Positions 1 through 7,788 of a stretch of DNA of 12,855 nucleotides are shown here, piece after piece (within the stretch, counting starts at the first letter, position 1; each line of letters starts with the position of its first letter). Below the pieces are notes generated by a model. The model was not told the DNA's origin. It did not search any database and saw only the letters and a program-made list of their open reading frames with translations. The position numbers and the translations under genes are program-made. The stretch is taken from assembly GCA_030836345.1 (NCBI GenBank), contig JAURQA010000264.1:1-12855 (forward strand), written 5' to 3'. This DNA is from Bacteroidota bacterium. Its GTDB lineage: Bacteria > Bacteroidota > Bacteroidia > NS11-12g > UBA955.

Positions 1-1098
1 CCAATGACCAGCACTGACATTGATGCAGATTTGGATGAATTGGAAGCACTGTTAAGTACGGCTGGTGCTAAAACAATTAAACGCTTTACGCAGAACTTAG
101 CACATCCACATCCGAAATACTATATAGGTAAAGGAAAACTACAAGAGATTAAAACCTATGTAAATGAGAATAACATTGATCTTGTTGTTCTTGACGATGA
201 ACTTAGTGCCTCTCAAATAAGGAATTTAGAATCTGAATTAAAGGATGTAAAAGTGCTGAATAGAGTCCAATTAATTTTGGAAATATTTTCGCAAAATGCA
301 AAAACTGCCCAAGCTAAATTACAGGTTGAGCTTGCTTTAAATCAATACCTCATGCCACGTCTAACGAATATGTGGACGCATCTTAGCAAACAAAAAGGAG
401 GAATTGGAATGAAAGGACCTGGAGAGACCGAAATTGAAACAGATCGGAGAGCGCTTAGAAATAGAATTACTCTTTTAAAAGAAAAGTTAGCCCATATACA
501 GCGCATTCATAATACCCAGCGCAAAAGCCGAGGTCATAAAAAACGTGTGGCCTTAATAGGGTATACCAATGTAGGCAAGAGCACCATTCTTAACTTAATA
601 ACGCGCAGCTCAGTACTTGTGGAAGATAAACTATTTGCTACACTTGATAGCACAGTACGCAGCGTTAAATGGCCTTTAGAAAATGGGTATCAGTATGTAG
701 AAATACTATTGAGTGATACGGTTGGATTTATTAAAAAACTCCCCACTATTTTAGTTGAGAGTTTTAAAACGACCCTTTCTGAAGCGATTGAGGCGGACCT
801 CTTACTCCATGTGGTGGATGTTTCTAATCCTGGATTTGAGGATCAAATAAAAATTGTGCGAGAAACCCTCCTAGCCATTGGTGCCACGGATAAAAAAGAA
901 ATGCTTGTCTTTAATAAAATTGACAAGTTTAAAGGGGATGATGATTTTTTTGTGGGGGAGAGTGGAATGACGATTGAACAGTTTGAAAATAGCTGGATTA
1001 ATAAAGAAAATGCTCCTGCTGTATTTATTTCCGCGTCAAAAAATGAAAATATGGAGAAACTAAAAAAAGCAGTTCTCTCTGAATTATTTAAACACTAG
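1..1098 (+). CDS. hflX: GTPase HflX, 5'-truncated by window edge
   Basis: HflX is a cytoplasmic translational GTPase that binds the 50S subunit and splits stalled or hibernating ribosomes. Numbering from the ATG at base 4, the N-terminal HflX domain (about 1-130, with the PHPKYYIGKGK segment) is followed by the family signature GGIGMKGPGETEIETDRR (about 131-148), a helical linker, and the G domain: P-loop GYTNVGKS 186-193, DTVG 238-241, NKID 304-307 and an ISASK-type G5 near 343. The reading frame is open to base 1 (CCA precedes the ATG). HflX proteins normally carry roughly 15-20 more residues before the LDELE segment, so I infer that the true start lies upstream and ATG 4 is internal; an annotation starting at 4 is possible. 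The stop (TAG) overlaps the convergent purK stop by 11 nt. Family assignment is very secure; only the start is uncertain. Confidence 0.95.
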   Translation, partial: PMTSTDIDADLDELEALLSTAGAKTIKRFTQNLAHPHPKYYIGKGKLQEIKTYVNENNIDLVVLDDELSASQIRNLESELKDVKVLNRVQLILEIFSQNAKTAQAKLQVELALNQYLMPRLTNMWTHLSKQKGGIGMKGPGETEIETDRRALRNRITLLKEKLAHIQRIHNTQRKSRGHKKRVALIGYTNVGKSTILNLITRSSVLVEDKLFATLDSTVRSVKWPLENGYQYVEILLSDTVGFIKKLPTILVESFKTTLSEAIEADLLLHVVDVSNPGFEDQIKIVRETLLAIGATDKKEMLVFNKIDKFKGDDDFFVGESGMTIEQFENSWINKENAPAVFISASKNENMEKLKKAVLSELFKH

Positions 1099-2242
1099 TG
1101 GTTTGAAATTTGGTTCGTTTCTGCACCTGACCTGCTTTTTCTAGAAGTTCCTCTAGAGTGTCGGCCATCACATTAATATGGCCCATTTTTCTGTTAGGCT
1201 TAATGTCTTTTTTGTTGTAGAGATGTATGTATACTCCGTCCATGGCAAGTAATTCCTTGGCATGTTTTAACTGATATGCTCCAAATTGATTTTCGCCTCC
1301 AACCAAATTGATCATGGCGGTTGGTTTAATCATATCGGTATTCCCAAGGGGCAAGTCCAAAAGAATTCTATTTAACTGCTCAAATTGAGAGGTATAACTA
1401 CCTTCTATGGTGTGATGCCCGCTATTATGAGGCCTTGGAGCAATCTCATTAATATAAATTTTTCCTTCTTTGGTTACTATTAATTCAACAGCAAATAGGC
1501 CCTTACTATTAAATTTTGATACTACATTTTCTGCAATTCTCTTACAAGATTGTTCCAAATCTGCACTTGCTCGGGTGGGAGAAAATAGAAACTCTACGAG
1601 ATTACTTTGCGGGTTAAAGTACATTTCTACCAGAGGAAAACTTTTAATCTCATTATTTCCTACGGAAACAATAACACTATACTCAACCATCTCTTCAGCC
1701 ATTTGCTCTAGTAGGAGTTGGTCAAAATCATCGGCCAACTTTATGGCTTCTTCTTTAGGAAGAATTTGTACTCCTTTTCCGTCATAGCCACCAGTCCTCG
1801 ATTTAACAACAATCTTATCTGTATGTTGCGCGTGTATAAAATCAAGATATTCGGCTCTGTTTTTAGGAACGCAGTAGGGCAGTGTGGGGCATTTATGCCG
1901 ATGGTAAAAGTCTTTTTGTGCGGCCTTGTTATGTATCGTTCTGAGTACTGCAGGTTTGGGAATCACTTCTACGCCCTGCGCTTCCAACTCTTCTATCGCT
2001 TCAATGCTAATATGCTCTATCTCATAGGTGAGGCAATCTAGTTTTTTGCCAAAGGCTAGAACATCTTTTTTGCTTTTTATGTCTCCTGGAATAAAACAGC
2101 TTGCCAAATGGGCTGCAGGGCAATCTGGATTATTTTCTAATACGGCTACATTTGCGTTCCATGGACTGGCTGCTTCTAGCAACATTTTGCCTAATTGCCC
2201 TCCTCCTATAATTCCAATATTTTTTTCGCTGGGAATACTCAT
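1088..2242 (-). CDS. purK: 5-(carboxyamino)imidazole ribonucleotide synthase (PurK)
   Basis: PurK is the cytoplasmic ATP-grasp enzyme that carboxylates aminoimidazole ribonucleotide with ATP and bicarbonate, giving N5-CAIR, the substrate of PurE in de novo purine synthesis. At 384 residues it is normal length. Visible signatures are the N-terminal GIIGGGQLGKM (10-20), YEIEHI (73-78), the ATP-grasp loop KSRTGGYDGKG (147-157), the metal/ATP-binding segment NEIAPRPHNSGHHTIE (265-280) and the C-terminal RKMGHINV (351-358). The start is ATG and shares its A with the TAA stop of the upstream glycosyltransferase (TAATG), which suggests translational coupling. It therefore appears to be the last gene of a polysaccharide operon, although its function is purine metabolism; purE is not in the window. 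Its 3' end overlaps hflX, so any terminator would lie inside hflX. Confidence 0.96.
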   Translation of the reverse strand: MSIPSEKNIGIIGGGQLGKMLLEAASPWNANVAVLENNPDCPAAHLASCFIPGDIKSKKDVLAFGKKLDCLTYEIEHISIEAIEELEAQGVEVIPKPAVLRTIHNKAAQKDFYHRHKCPTLPYCVPKNRAEYLDFIHAQHTDKIVVKSRTGGYDGKGVQILPKEEAIKLADDFDQLLLEQMAEEMVEYSVIVSVGNNEIKSFPLVEMYFNPQSNLVEFLFSPTRASADLEQSCKRIAENVVSKFNSKGLFAVELIVTKEGKIYINEIAPRPHNSGHHTIEGSYTSQFEQLNRILLDLPLGNTDMIKPTAMINLVGGENQFGAYQLKHAKELLAMDGVYIHLYNKKDIKPNRKMGHINVMADTLEELLEKAGQVQKRTKFQTTSV

Positions 2243-3378
2243 TAGTTGAATAGTTTAATGTATTGATTCTTTAGTTTAGATATATTTATTTCCTTTTTTA
2301 TATATCGATTGGCCGCCAATTGCATTTTAGAAAATGTTGCTTCATCCATGCTATACAAAGCTTCAATTTTCTCCAAAAACTGCTGTGCATTTAACTCCAA
2401 ATTAAATCCTGCATTGGCCTTTTCTAAATCTACCCAAGGCGTGTTAGTTGATATGATTGCTGGTAATCCAAGTGAAAGGGCTTCGGCAATGGCATGGCCA
2501 TAATTCTCTCCTAAGGATGGAGAAATAAATGCATGATTTTTTTGAAGTATTTGCATCAGGCGATCTGGGCGAACATTGCCATAATATTTAGTTGTAATAT
2601 GATCGGGCAAATTACTTAGTTTATAGATAAAGGATTCAAAATATTTCTTATCTCCAAATGGACCCAAGAAACTTATTTGTATATGGCTATCGAGATTTTT
2701 TAATGCATCCAAAAGAAGCATAACATTCTTTTCTTTTGAAATTCTAGAAACACAAACTAAACGAAGTTGTTTTGCTTTTTTAGGTAATGGTTTGATGTTC
2801 TCAAAATCAAAAATTTTAGGAAGCATAGAGGCTTCTCTGATCTTCACATTTTTAGAAAAATTTTTGCGAATTTGTATGGATTCTTTGGCATCGGTTGAAT
2901 GGAAAAATACATCATCATACCAACCCATAAATTTTGTTATAGCAAGAAAAACTCTCTTCCTAAATGATTTTACACTTAGCGCCGAGGAATGCAACATCCC
3001 TCTAGGGGCAACAATAAGTTTCCCCACATAGAATTGTTTCCACCATATTAATGGGTAAATACTAAAACAAAAGGAAAACATACCTTGCACGTAATAATAG
3101 TCATAACTACGTTCTTTGAGTACCTTAAAAACATTGGATTTAGTTTTTAAATTGGTGCTCATATAATATACCTGAGCTTTCCCATTCCAATCCATCCATT
3201 GGTCCGTTTTAACGGTGGTAAGGTCCATATTGCTGCCGTAATCTCTGGCACCTGTAAATACATAAAAATCAAACTCCTTGTGAAGGTGATTGATTAAATT
3301 TACGATGCTACTTATGGGGCCGCCTGCATTATAAGCGGGATCAAACCAATCTATTGTTATGATAACGGATGGTTTCAA
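2242..3378 (-). CDS. Glycosyltransferase, GT-B fold (GT4-like)
   Basis: Predicted cytoplasmic or membrane-associated sugar transferase acting on a lipid-linked glycan; donor and acceptor cannot be read from the sequence. 378 residues. The N-terminal Rossmann domain begins VIITIDWFDPAYNAGGP (5-21), with the glycine-rich turn typical of GT4 enzymes, and includes VAPRGMLHSSA (123-133). The C-terminal donor domain has LVCVSRISKEKN (207-218) and the EX7E element ENYGHAIAE (E291, E299) in SPSLGENYGHAIAEALSLGLP. The start is TTG: the in-frame codon directly before it is TAG and the next Met is near residue 51, past the essential N-terminal strand, so TTG is the only sensible initiation codon. TTG overlaps the TGA stop of asnB (TTGA), and the 3' end overlaps purK by 1 nt. 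Glycosyltransferase class is firm; specificity unknown. Confidence 0.92.
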   Translation of the reverse strand: MKPSVIITIDWFDPAYNAGGPISSIVNLINHLHKEFDFYVFTGARDYGSNMDLTTVKTDQWMDWNGKAQVYYMSTNLKTKSNVFKVLKERSYDYYYVQGMFSFCFSIYPLIWWKQFYVGKLIVAPRGMLHSSALSVKSFRKRVFLAITKFMGWYDDVFFHSTDAKESIQIRKNFSKNVKIREASMLPKIFDFENIKPLPKKAKQLRLVCVSRISKEKNVMLLLDALKNLDSHIQISFLGPFGDKKYFESFIYKLSNLPDHITTKYYGNVRPDRLMQILQKNHAFISPSLGENYGHAIAEALSLGLPAIISTNTPWVDLEKANAGFNLELNAQQFLEKIEALYSMDEATFSKMQLAANRYIKKEINISKLKNQYIKLFN

Positions 3379-5192
3379 CTAAGAATATTGTTTTTTCGCA
3401 GCCAATACCCGAGAACTACATAATTCCAAACTTCGTAGCCTCTGGGGTTTGATTTCAATTCTAGCGATTGAATCCATGGCTCCATTTCTGAGCTGCTGAA
3501 CACGTGGTTTTCGGCTAGCCACATTAAATTCTCTTTACAAAATTGCTTTAATTCATGATTTACCCAATATTTCATAGGTAAAACGAACCCCATTTTCTTG
3601 CGATTCCATATTTCTTCCGGGAGTAAATTACCCATGCTGTCAATAAGCAGTTTTTTTACTGGTTTTAGCGGTTTAAATTCATTGGGTAATGAAATTAAAT
3701 ACTCTACTAAGTCATGGTCTAAAAAAGGCGCTCTCACCTCTAGTTGATTGGCCATGCTCATTTGATCTGCATCTCTTAAAAGTGTGTTATTTAAATAATG
3801 TTCTAGCTCTAAAACAGATATATGACTGGTTGAAAATTGCTTATCGAAGTATAAATCTTTCGAGTCTTTAAAAAACTCATTATCGCTTGAATTAGACCCT
3901 CTAAAGGCTTTATAGACATCAAAAACATTGGACTTTGCCTTGGATAAGGCTGCCAGTTTTTCCCCTTTCGATCCCCCAGCAATGGCAGATATTGCTTTTA
4001 AGGTCCAGTGCCTAATTTCATAGGGCGTTTTTGACATGATTGCTGATTTTAAAAACCAGTCAGAAACTCCAAAAATGGGATATCCTCCAAATAGTTCATC
4101 TCCACCTACGCCACTTAGCGCAACGGTTAAACCAGACTCTTTGGTTTTTTTAGAAACGATATAAGTATTGCATCCATCATTGCTTGGATGGTCCATGGAG
4201 TTCAACGCGTCGGGAAGCGATTGCAAAAAATCATCGGGCTTTAGCCGAATATTTACATGATCTGTTTTAAACTTCTTAGCAACAATTTCGGCATACTTGG
4301 TTTCGTTAAATTCTTGTTCATTAAAACTAACATGCACAGTGCGAGGCCTTTGGTTACTTACCTCTCGCATGGCCGCAACTATACATGAACTATCAATACC
4401 CCCGCTTAAGAAGGCACCAATGGGAACATCACTAATGAGCCTTTTTTCTATGGATTCAAAAAATAATTTCTTCACATTTTCCTGTACTTTCCAATAAGGC
4501 CCCCTGAGTTTTTTGCTCATGGACTTATTTGGTTTCCAGTACTTTTGTATTGTTATCTCACCACTCTTAAAGGTAAGAATACTGGCTTTGGGAACCATGT
4601 ATATATTTTTAAGTATGGTATTGGGTTCAAATACCGTTTTGGTGGCAATAAAATTTTCTAAACCTTGGCGAGAAAGCTCACCTCTGATCAAACCGGAGCT
4701 CAGCAATGCTCGCATCTCGCTACTAAAGCCAAACCCTTGTTCATTTTTAAAATAATAAATGGGTTTTTGGCCTAAACGGTCTCTAATAAGGTATAATACT
4801 TGGCTTACTTTATCGAAAATGCTAATGGCAAACATCCCTTCCAAGGTATCTACCATGTCTAATCCAAATTTGGAGAATAGGGCAAGAACAACTTCTGTAT
4901 CTGTATTGGATTTGAAGGGATAATCTTTAACTTTTTTTCTAAGCTCTTCAAAATTATATACTTCCCCATTAAAGGAAATTACATAACGGCTATCCAATGA
5001 AATCATGGGCTGGCTCCCATTTTCGCTTAAATCTAAAATACTCAAACGAGTATGACCAAATCCAAATCCGTCTTTGCAAAAAAGCCCTTGAGCATCGGGA
5101 CCCCTGTGAGCCAAGGACTGATTCATTCGAACAATGCGATCTTTTAGATCTAGTTCGTTTCGATCAGATATTATGCCATTAATTCCACACAT
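3375..5192 (-). CDS. asnB: Asparagine synthase (glutamine-hydrolysing) family amidotransferase
   Basis: Two-domain enzyme of 605 residues, normal for AsnB. The N-terminal class II glutaminase domain starts MCGINGI, with Cys2 as the catalytic nucleophile after Met removal, then RGPDAQG (30-36), FNGEVYN (74-80) and NTDTE (96-100). The C-terminal ATP-pyrophosphatase/synthetase domain has the PP-loop SGGIDSS (263-269), SGVGGDELFGGYP (360-372) and RAPFLDH (487-493). All key residues look intact, so it should be active. The family transfers glutamine-derived ammonia to an AMP-activated carboxylate. It may make asparagine, but placed between two glycosyltransferase genes (4-nt gap upstream, 4-nt overlap downstream) it could instead amidate a uronic-acid sugar, as proposed for AsnB-like proteins (e.g. 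WbpS) of some O-antigen loci. The sequence alone does not decide; the gene symbol refers to the family. ATG start, preceded by a GGAA stretch. Confidence 0.93.
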   Translation of the reverse strand: MCGINGIISDRNELDLKDRIVRMNQSLAHRGPDAQGLFCKDGFGFGHTRLSILDLSENGSQPMISLDSRYVISFNGEVYNFEELRKKVKDYPFKSNTDTEVVLALFSKFGLDMVDTLEGMFAISIFDKVSQVLYLIRDRLGQKPIYYFKNEQGFGFSSEMRALLSSGLIRGELSRQGLENFIATKTVFEPNTILKNIYMVPKASILTFKSGEITIQKYWKPNKSMSKKLRGPYWKVQENVKKLFFESIEKRLISDVPIGAFLSGGIDSSCIVAAMREVSNQRPRTVHVSFNEQEFNETKYAEIVAKKFKTDHVNIRLKPDDFLQSLPDALNSMDHPSNDGCNTYIVSKKTKESGLTVALSGVGGDELFGGYPIFGVSDWFLKSAIMSKTPYEIRHWTLKAISAIAGGSKGEKLAALSKAKSNVFDVYKAFRGSNSSDNEFFKDSKDLYFDKQFSTSHISVLELEHYLNNTLLRDADQMSMANQLEVRAPFLDHDLVEYLISLPNEFKPLKPVKKLLIDSMGNLLPEEIWNRKKMGFVLPMKYWVNHELKQFCKENLMWLAENHVFSSSEMEPWIQSLELKSNPRGYEVWNYVVLGYWLRKNNILS

Positions 5193-5196
5193 TTCC

Positions 5197-6252
5197 CTAT
5201 TTTACAAATGTATGCAAAATCTGCCTTAAGGTTGTACTCCAGGCCTCGGCGGAGTGCTCTTTTGCAATTTCAAAACTTTTATCACTCATCGCACTCAATT
5301 CTGCAGTACTCATTTGAGTAATTTTTTTCAATTGCCTCTTTATATCTGCTATAGATCCAGGTCTGAATGTAAATCCATTTTTTCCTTCTCTCAAAAATCG
5401 AGCCCCGCTATAGACCTTGTCTGAGAGAAGCAGTGGAAAGCCCCCAACCGCAAATTCATGGACCACCATCCCCCATGGTTCCAGCATTGAGGGAAGAATA
5501 AAAACACCCATATCCTTTATTTTGGAAAGGAGTTCTTTGGGTTGGACGAAGCCAAAATGTTTGATTTTTGGATGCTTCATTCGTTGGTCAAAATCAACTC
5601 CTTGCCCAAACATCCAAAGCTCCCATTCTGGATGATCTAATTTTGCAAATGCTTGCCATAAGGTTTCGAGGCCTTTCTGAGGTATATACCTTGCTGCACA
5701 AACAAACACTTTTGGGAAGTCTTTTCGTTTTTCTTCTCTATTTTCTAAAAATTTCTCGGTGTAGGAATTTACATCTGTTGAATAAAACCCTTGAAATATA
5801 TTCTCCGGTTTAAATCCAATATTTTGCATGAATTCCTTTTGAGCGTTGCCAGGAACCCAAGCTCCTTTGAACAGCTTCCCAAAATAATATTTACCAAAAG
5901 GTGAGAGGAGGCGTTGTTTTAAAGTTCCTAGCCATGGATTATCTACAATTAAAAAACAAGGTGTTTTATGCCGAGCTAATCGTATGGTAGCAAGGTATTG
6001 CTTATCTATCCATCCTGAGCAAAAAATAAGTGCTGGTTTATTGACTTCTATAATTTGCCAAAGATCATCTAAATCACATTCTTTTCTCTTGTATTTATAG
6101 AGGCGTTTGATTTCTTCAAACACAAAAGGGGCTTCACCATTTACTTCATAAGAAACGACATGAATTTCGTCTTCAGGATTATGATTTAAATGGTATTTGA
6201 AACACTGAATGGTGTAATCGGCTAATTCGGTATAAAGAAAAAGGTATTTCAA
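5197..6252 (-). CDS. Glycosyltransferase, GT-B fold (GT4-like)
   Basis: 351-residue retaining-type glycosyltransferase, probably adding one sugar of the polysaccharide repeat at the inner membrane face. The N-terminal domain is short, with FCSGWIDKQYL (77-87) and LIVDNPWLGTLKQRLLSP (101-118). The donor-binding domain carries VCAARYIPQKGLETLWQAF (184-202), LWMFGQG (212-218) and the EX7E motif EPWGMVVHE (258-266) followed by FAVGGFPLLLSDKVYSGARF. The start is TTG: upstream in frame are TAA and TAG directly before it, and the next Met is near residue 142, so no other start is available. It is apparently the first gene of the minus-strand operon ending in purK, divergent from the membrane polymerase gene across 46 nt. 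Linked sugar and acceptor are unknown. Confidence 0.91.
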   Translation of the reverse strand: MKYLFLYTELADYTIQCFKYHLNHNPEDEIHVVSYEVNGEAPFVFEEIKRLYKYKRKECDLDDLWQIIEVNKPALIFCSGWIDKQYLATIRLARHKTPCFLIVDNPWLGTLKQRLLSPFGKYYFGKLFKGAWVPGNAQKEFMQNIGFKPENIFQGFYSTDVNSYTEKFLENREEKRKDFPKVFVCAARYIPQKGLETLWQAFAKLDHPEWELWMFGQGVDFDQRMKHPKIKHFGFVQPKELLSKIKDMGVFILPSMLEPWGMVVHEFAVGGFPLLLSDKVYSGARFLREGKNGFTFRPGSIADIKRQLKKITQMSTAELSAMSDKSFEIAKEHSAEAWSTTLRQILHTFVK

Positions 6253-6279
6253 CTATTAAATATCTGTTTTTATGGTTTG
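6247..6279 (+). promoter_or_regulatory. Possible Bacteroidota-type promoter for the polymerase gene
   Basis: The 46-nt divergent gap (6253-6298) holds TATGGTTTG at 6271-6279, close to the Bacteroidota -7 consensus TAnnTTTG but with three spacer bases, and TTTC at 6247-6250, one base off the -33 TTTG, 20 nt upstream. A transcript would begin near 6286 and have a leader of only about 13 nt. The spacing fits but both elements are imperfect and the region is AT-rich, so this is a weak prediction. Confidence 0.25.
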
Positions 6280-6298
6280 TGCTTAATATTGCAAGCGA

Positions 6299-7651
6299 AT
6301 GTACCGGAAACTTCTTATTTGGTTGATATTGTCATCTATCTTTTTAGATGATTATCTAGTTGGCGGTAATTCAAGTGAAGTAAGGGCCTCAATGCCCTTT
6401 GATTTGTATTATTATTATATCTTCTTTTTACTGGTTATCTTATATTATATAAAGACGTTCAGATCTTTTTTGCCTTACCCCAAGTATTTTTTAATGGCAT
6501 GCACTCTTTTTTTCTCGGCCAGTATTTTGGGAGCCTTTAGCTCAAATCTGATCGGCTTTAGTATGTTAAAACAAATGCTTGGCATTCTATTTTCAGGTGC
6601 TGCTTATTACGCAACGATTGAATTGGCAGAATTTAACATCAAAAAACTTTTTGTACAATATACCAAGTTGGCCATTATTGTAGCTGCTATAGGAGTCATC
6701 CAAGAGATGTTATACTTGGGTGATTTTCATAACCTTTTTGGTAATGTTAAACGAATGAGTATAGGTTTCTACAGGGTCTATTCAATTATGGGCGAGCCTT
6801 ATTTTCTAGCCGTTGCAATTACTCCAGCCCTTTTCTATTTCTTTAATAAGGTCTTTGGTATTAAGACTTTTAGAGAAATAAATGCATACAATCTAATTGC
6901 CCTTAGCACCCTATTGCTTTGCTTTATTTTTACTTTTAGCACGGGTGGTATGATTGGTCTTGCACTCATTATTTTAATAACTGCATACAATCGGTTGGGG
7001 AAGAAAATCTATATCCTACTACCCTTGCTGGCCTTGTATGTAGCTGGCAATGCTAATAGTTTTAAAATTAATATTAATGAGTTTCAAGTTCGAATCGAAG
7101 ATACGTTTAAGGGTTTTGTTAGTGGGGGTGATCTGGATCGCGAAGAATTAGCGGAAATGAACTCCAGTAGCTTTGCTCTCGTCTCTAATTTTATTATTGC
7201 TCAAGAATCTATTAAAAGAAACCCGTATTTTGGGTGTGGAATAGGGAACCATGAACACCTTTCTAATGAGATGTTTGTTGGCTTATTTGGAAAGGACTTT
7301 CTTATTCGCTTCGGTAATTTTAATGCGAAGGATGCGAACTCTCTCTTTATTCGAATGATGTCTGAAGGCGGCTTTTTGGGCTTACTTCTGCTTCTCTACA
7401 TTTATTTAAAACCTTTTAAATTTAGAAAAGGAATTAAAGATCCCAACCTGGTCTTGTATACGCTTATTAATCAAGCGTGCTTTATTATGTTCTCTATTCG
7501 CATTGTTAGAACAGGGAACTATATTTCCCAAGGGTTCATGTTCTTTATTTTTCTCTATGTAATTTCTTCGAAAGAAATCATCCGGGTTTTAAAAGAAAAG
7601 AGGGCTTTGGATAAAGCCGAATCTGATCAGGTAATTCCTTCCTTGGACTAG
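6299..7651 (+). CDS. O-antigen polymerase/ligase-like membrane protein (Wzy/WaaL type)
   Basis: 450-residue integral membrane protein with about ten or more hydrophobic helices, for example near 5-16, 38-51, 62-80, 122-140, 166-185, 198-212, 214-230, 237-249, 357-370 and 411-424. A long hydrophilic loop (about 251-345) contains NPYFGCGIGNHEH (308-320), the loop motif typical of the O-antigen ligase/polymerase family; it is followed by ANSLFIRMMSEGGFLGLLLLL (346-366), also characteristic, and preceded by FSTGGMIGLA (213-222). Such proteins join lipid-linked repeat units into chains (Wzy) or ligate them to an acceptor (WaaL); the sequence cannot separate these, but its place among glycosyltransferase genes favours a polymerase. 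ATG start. It is the only plus-strand gene inside the polysaccharide region, so it must have its own promoter and converges on the next glycosyltransferase gene. Confidence 0.85.
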   Translation: MYRKLLIWLILSSIFLDDYLVGGNSSEVRASMPFDLYYYYIFFLLVILYYIKTFRSFLPYPKYFLMACTLFFSASILGAFSSNLIGFSMLKQMLGILFSGAAYYATIELAEFNIKKLFVQYTKLAIIVAAIGVIQEMLYLGDFHNLFGNVKRMSIGFYRVYSIMGEPYFLAVAITPALFYFFNKVFGIKTFREINAYNLIALSTLLLCFIFTFSTGGMIGLALIILITAYNRLGKKIYILLPLLALYVAGNANSFKININEFQVRIEDTFKGFVSGGDLDREELAEMNSSSFALVSNFIIAQESIKRNPYFGCGIGNHEHLSNEMFVGLFGKDFLIRFGNFNAKDANSLFIRMMSEGGFLGLLLLLYIYLKPFKFRKGIKDPNLVLYTLINQACFIMFSIRIVRTGNYISQGFMFFIFLYVISSKEIIRVLKEKRALDKAESDQVIPSLD

Positions 7652-7744
7652 TATTTAACATTTTTAGATTGAATCGGTACATTCTGCATATTCCGAGGTT
7701 ACCCGGAGCATTTGATCGGGCCTGCTTAATATATTGCTCCTCTT

Positions 7745-7764
7745 AAAAAATGGAACAATCCACT
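7745..7764 (-). terminator. Small hairpin plus U-run ending the minus-strand operon
   Basis: Read on the minus strand, AGTGGA-TTGT-TCCATT folds as a 6-bp stem with one G-U pair and a 4-nt loop (plus coordinates 7764-7749) and runs straight into T residues (down to 7745), about 25 nt beyond the TAA stop at 7789. This is the architecture of a Rho-independent terminator, though the stem is short and only moderately GC-rich. It lies in the 137-nt gap (7652-7788) between two convergent genes; I see no equally good terminator there for the plus-strand gene. Confidence 0.4.
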
Positions 7765-7788
7765 CTATCAATACTAAACTACACACTA

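Noticed and set aside
1093..1100. CACTAGTG palindrome at the hflX/purK junction as a terminator or binding site.
   Set aside because: An 8-bp palindrome cannot form a stable hairpin without a loop and can arise by chance; no supporting second copy seen.
1470..2249. Plus-strand open frames across purK (1470-1787, 1718-2041, 2028-2249).
   Set aside because: They are antisense shadows of a fully conserved PurK sequence, with no recognisable motifs or initiation signals.
6296..6303. TACATTCG on the minus strand as a -7 promoter element for the operon starting at 6252.
   Set aside because: It differs from TAnnTTTG at one base and no TTTG -33 element sits 19-21 nt upstream; too weak to list.
7692..7740. 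Two overlapping inverted repeats in the convergent gap: TCCG-A-GG/CC-CGGA at 7692-7707 and GGAGCA/TGCTCC at 7705-7710 and 7735-7740, considered as a terminator for the polymerase gene.
   Set aside because: Neither is followed by a T-run on the plus strand, the second has a 24-nt loop, and they exclude each other; only the hairpin at 7745-7764 (minus strand) has terminator form.
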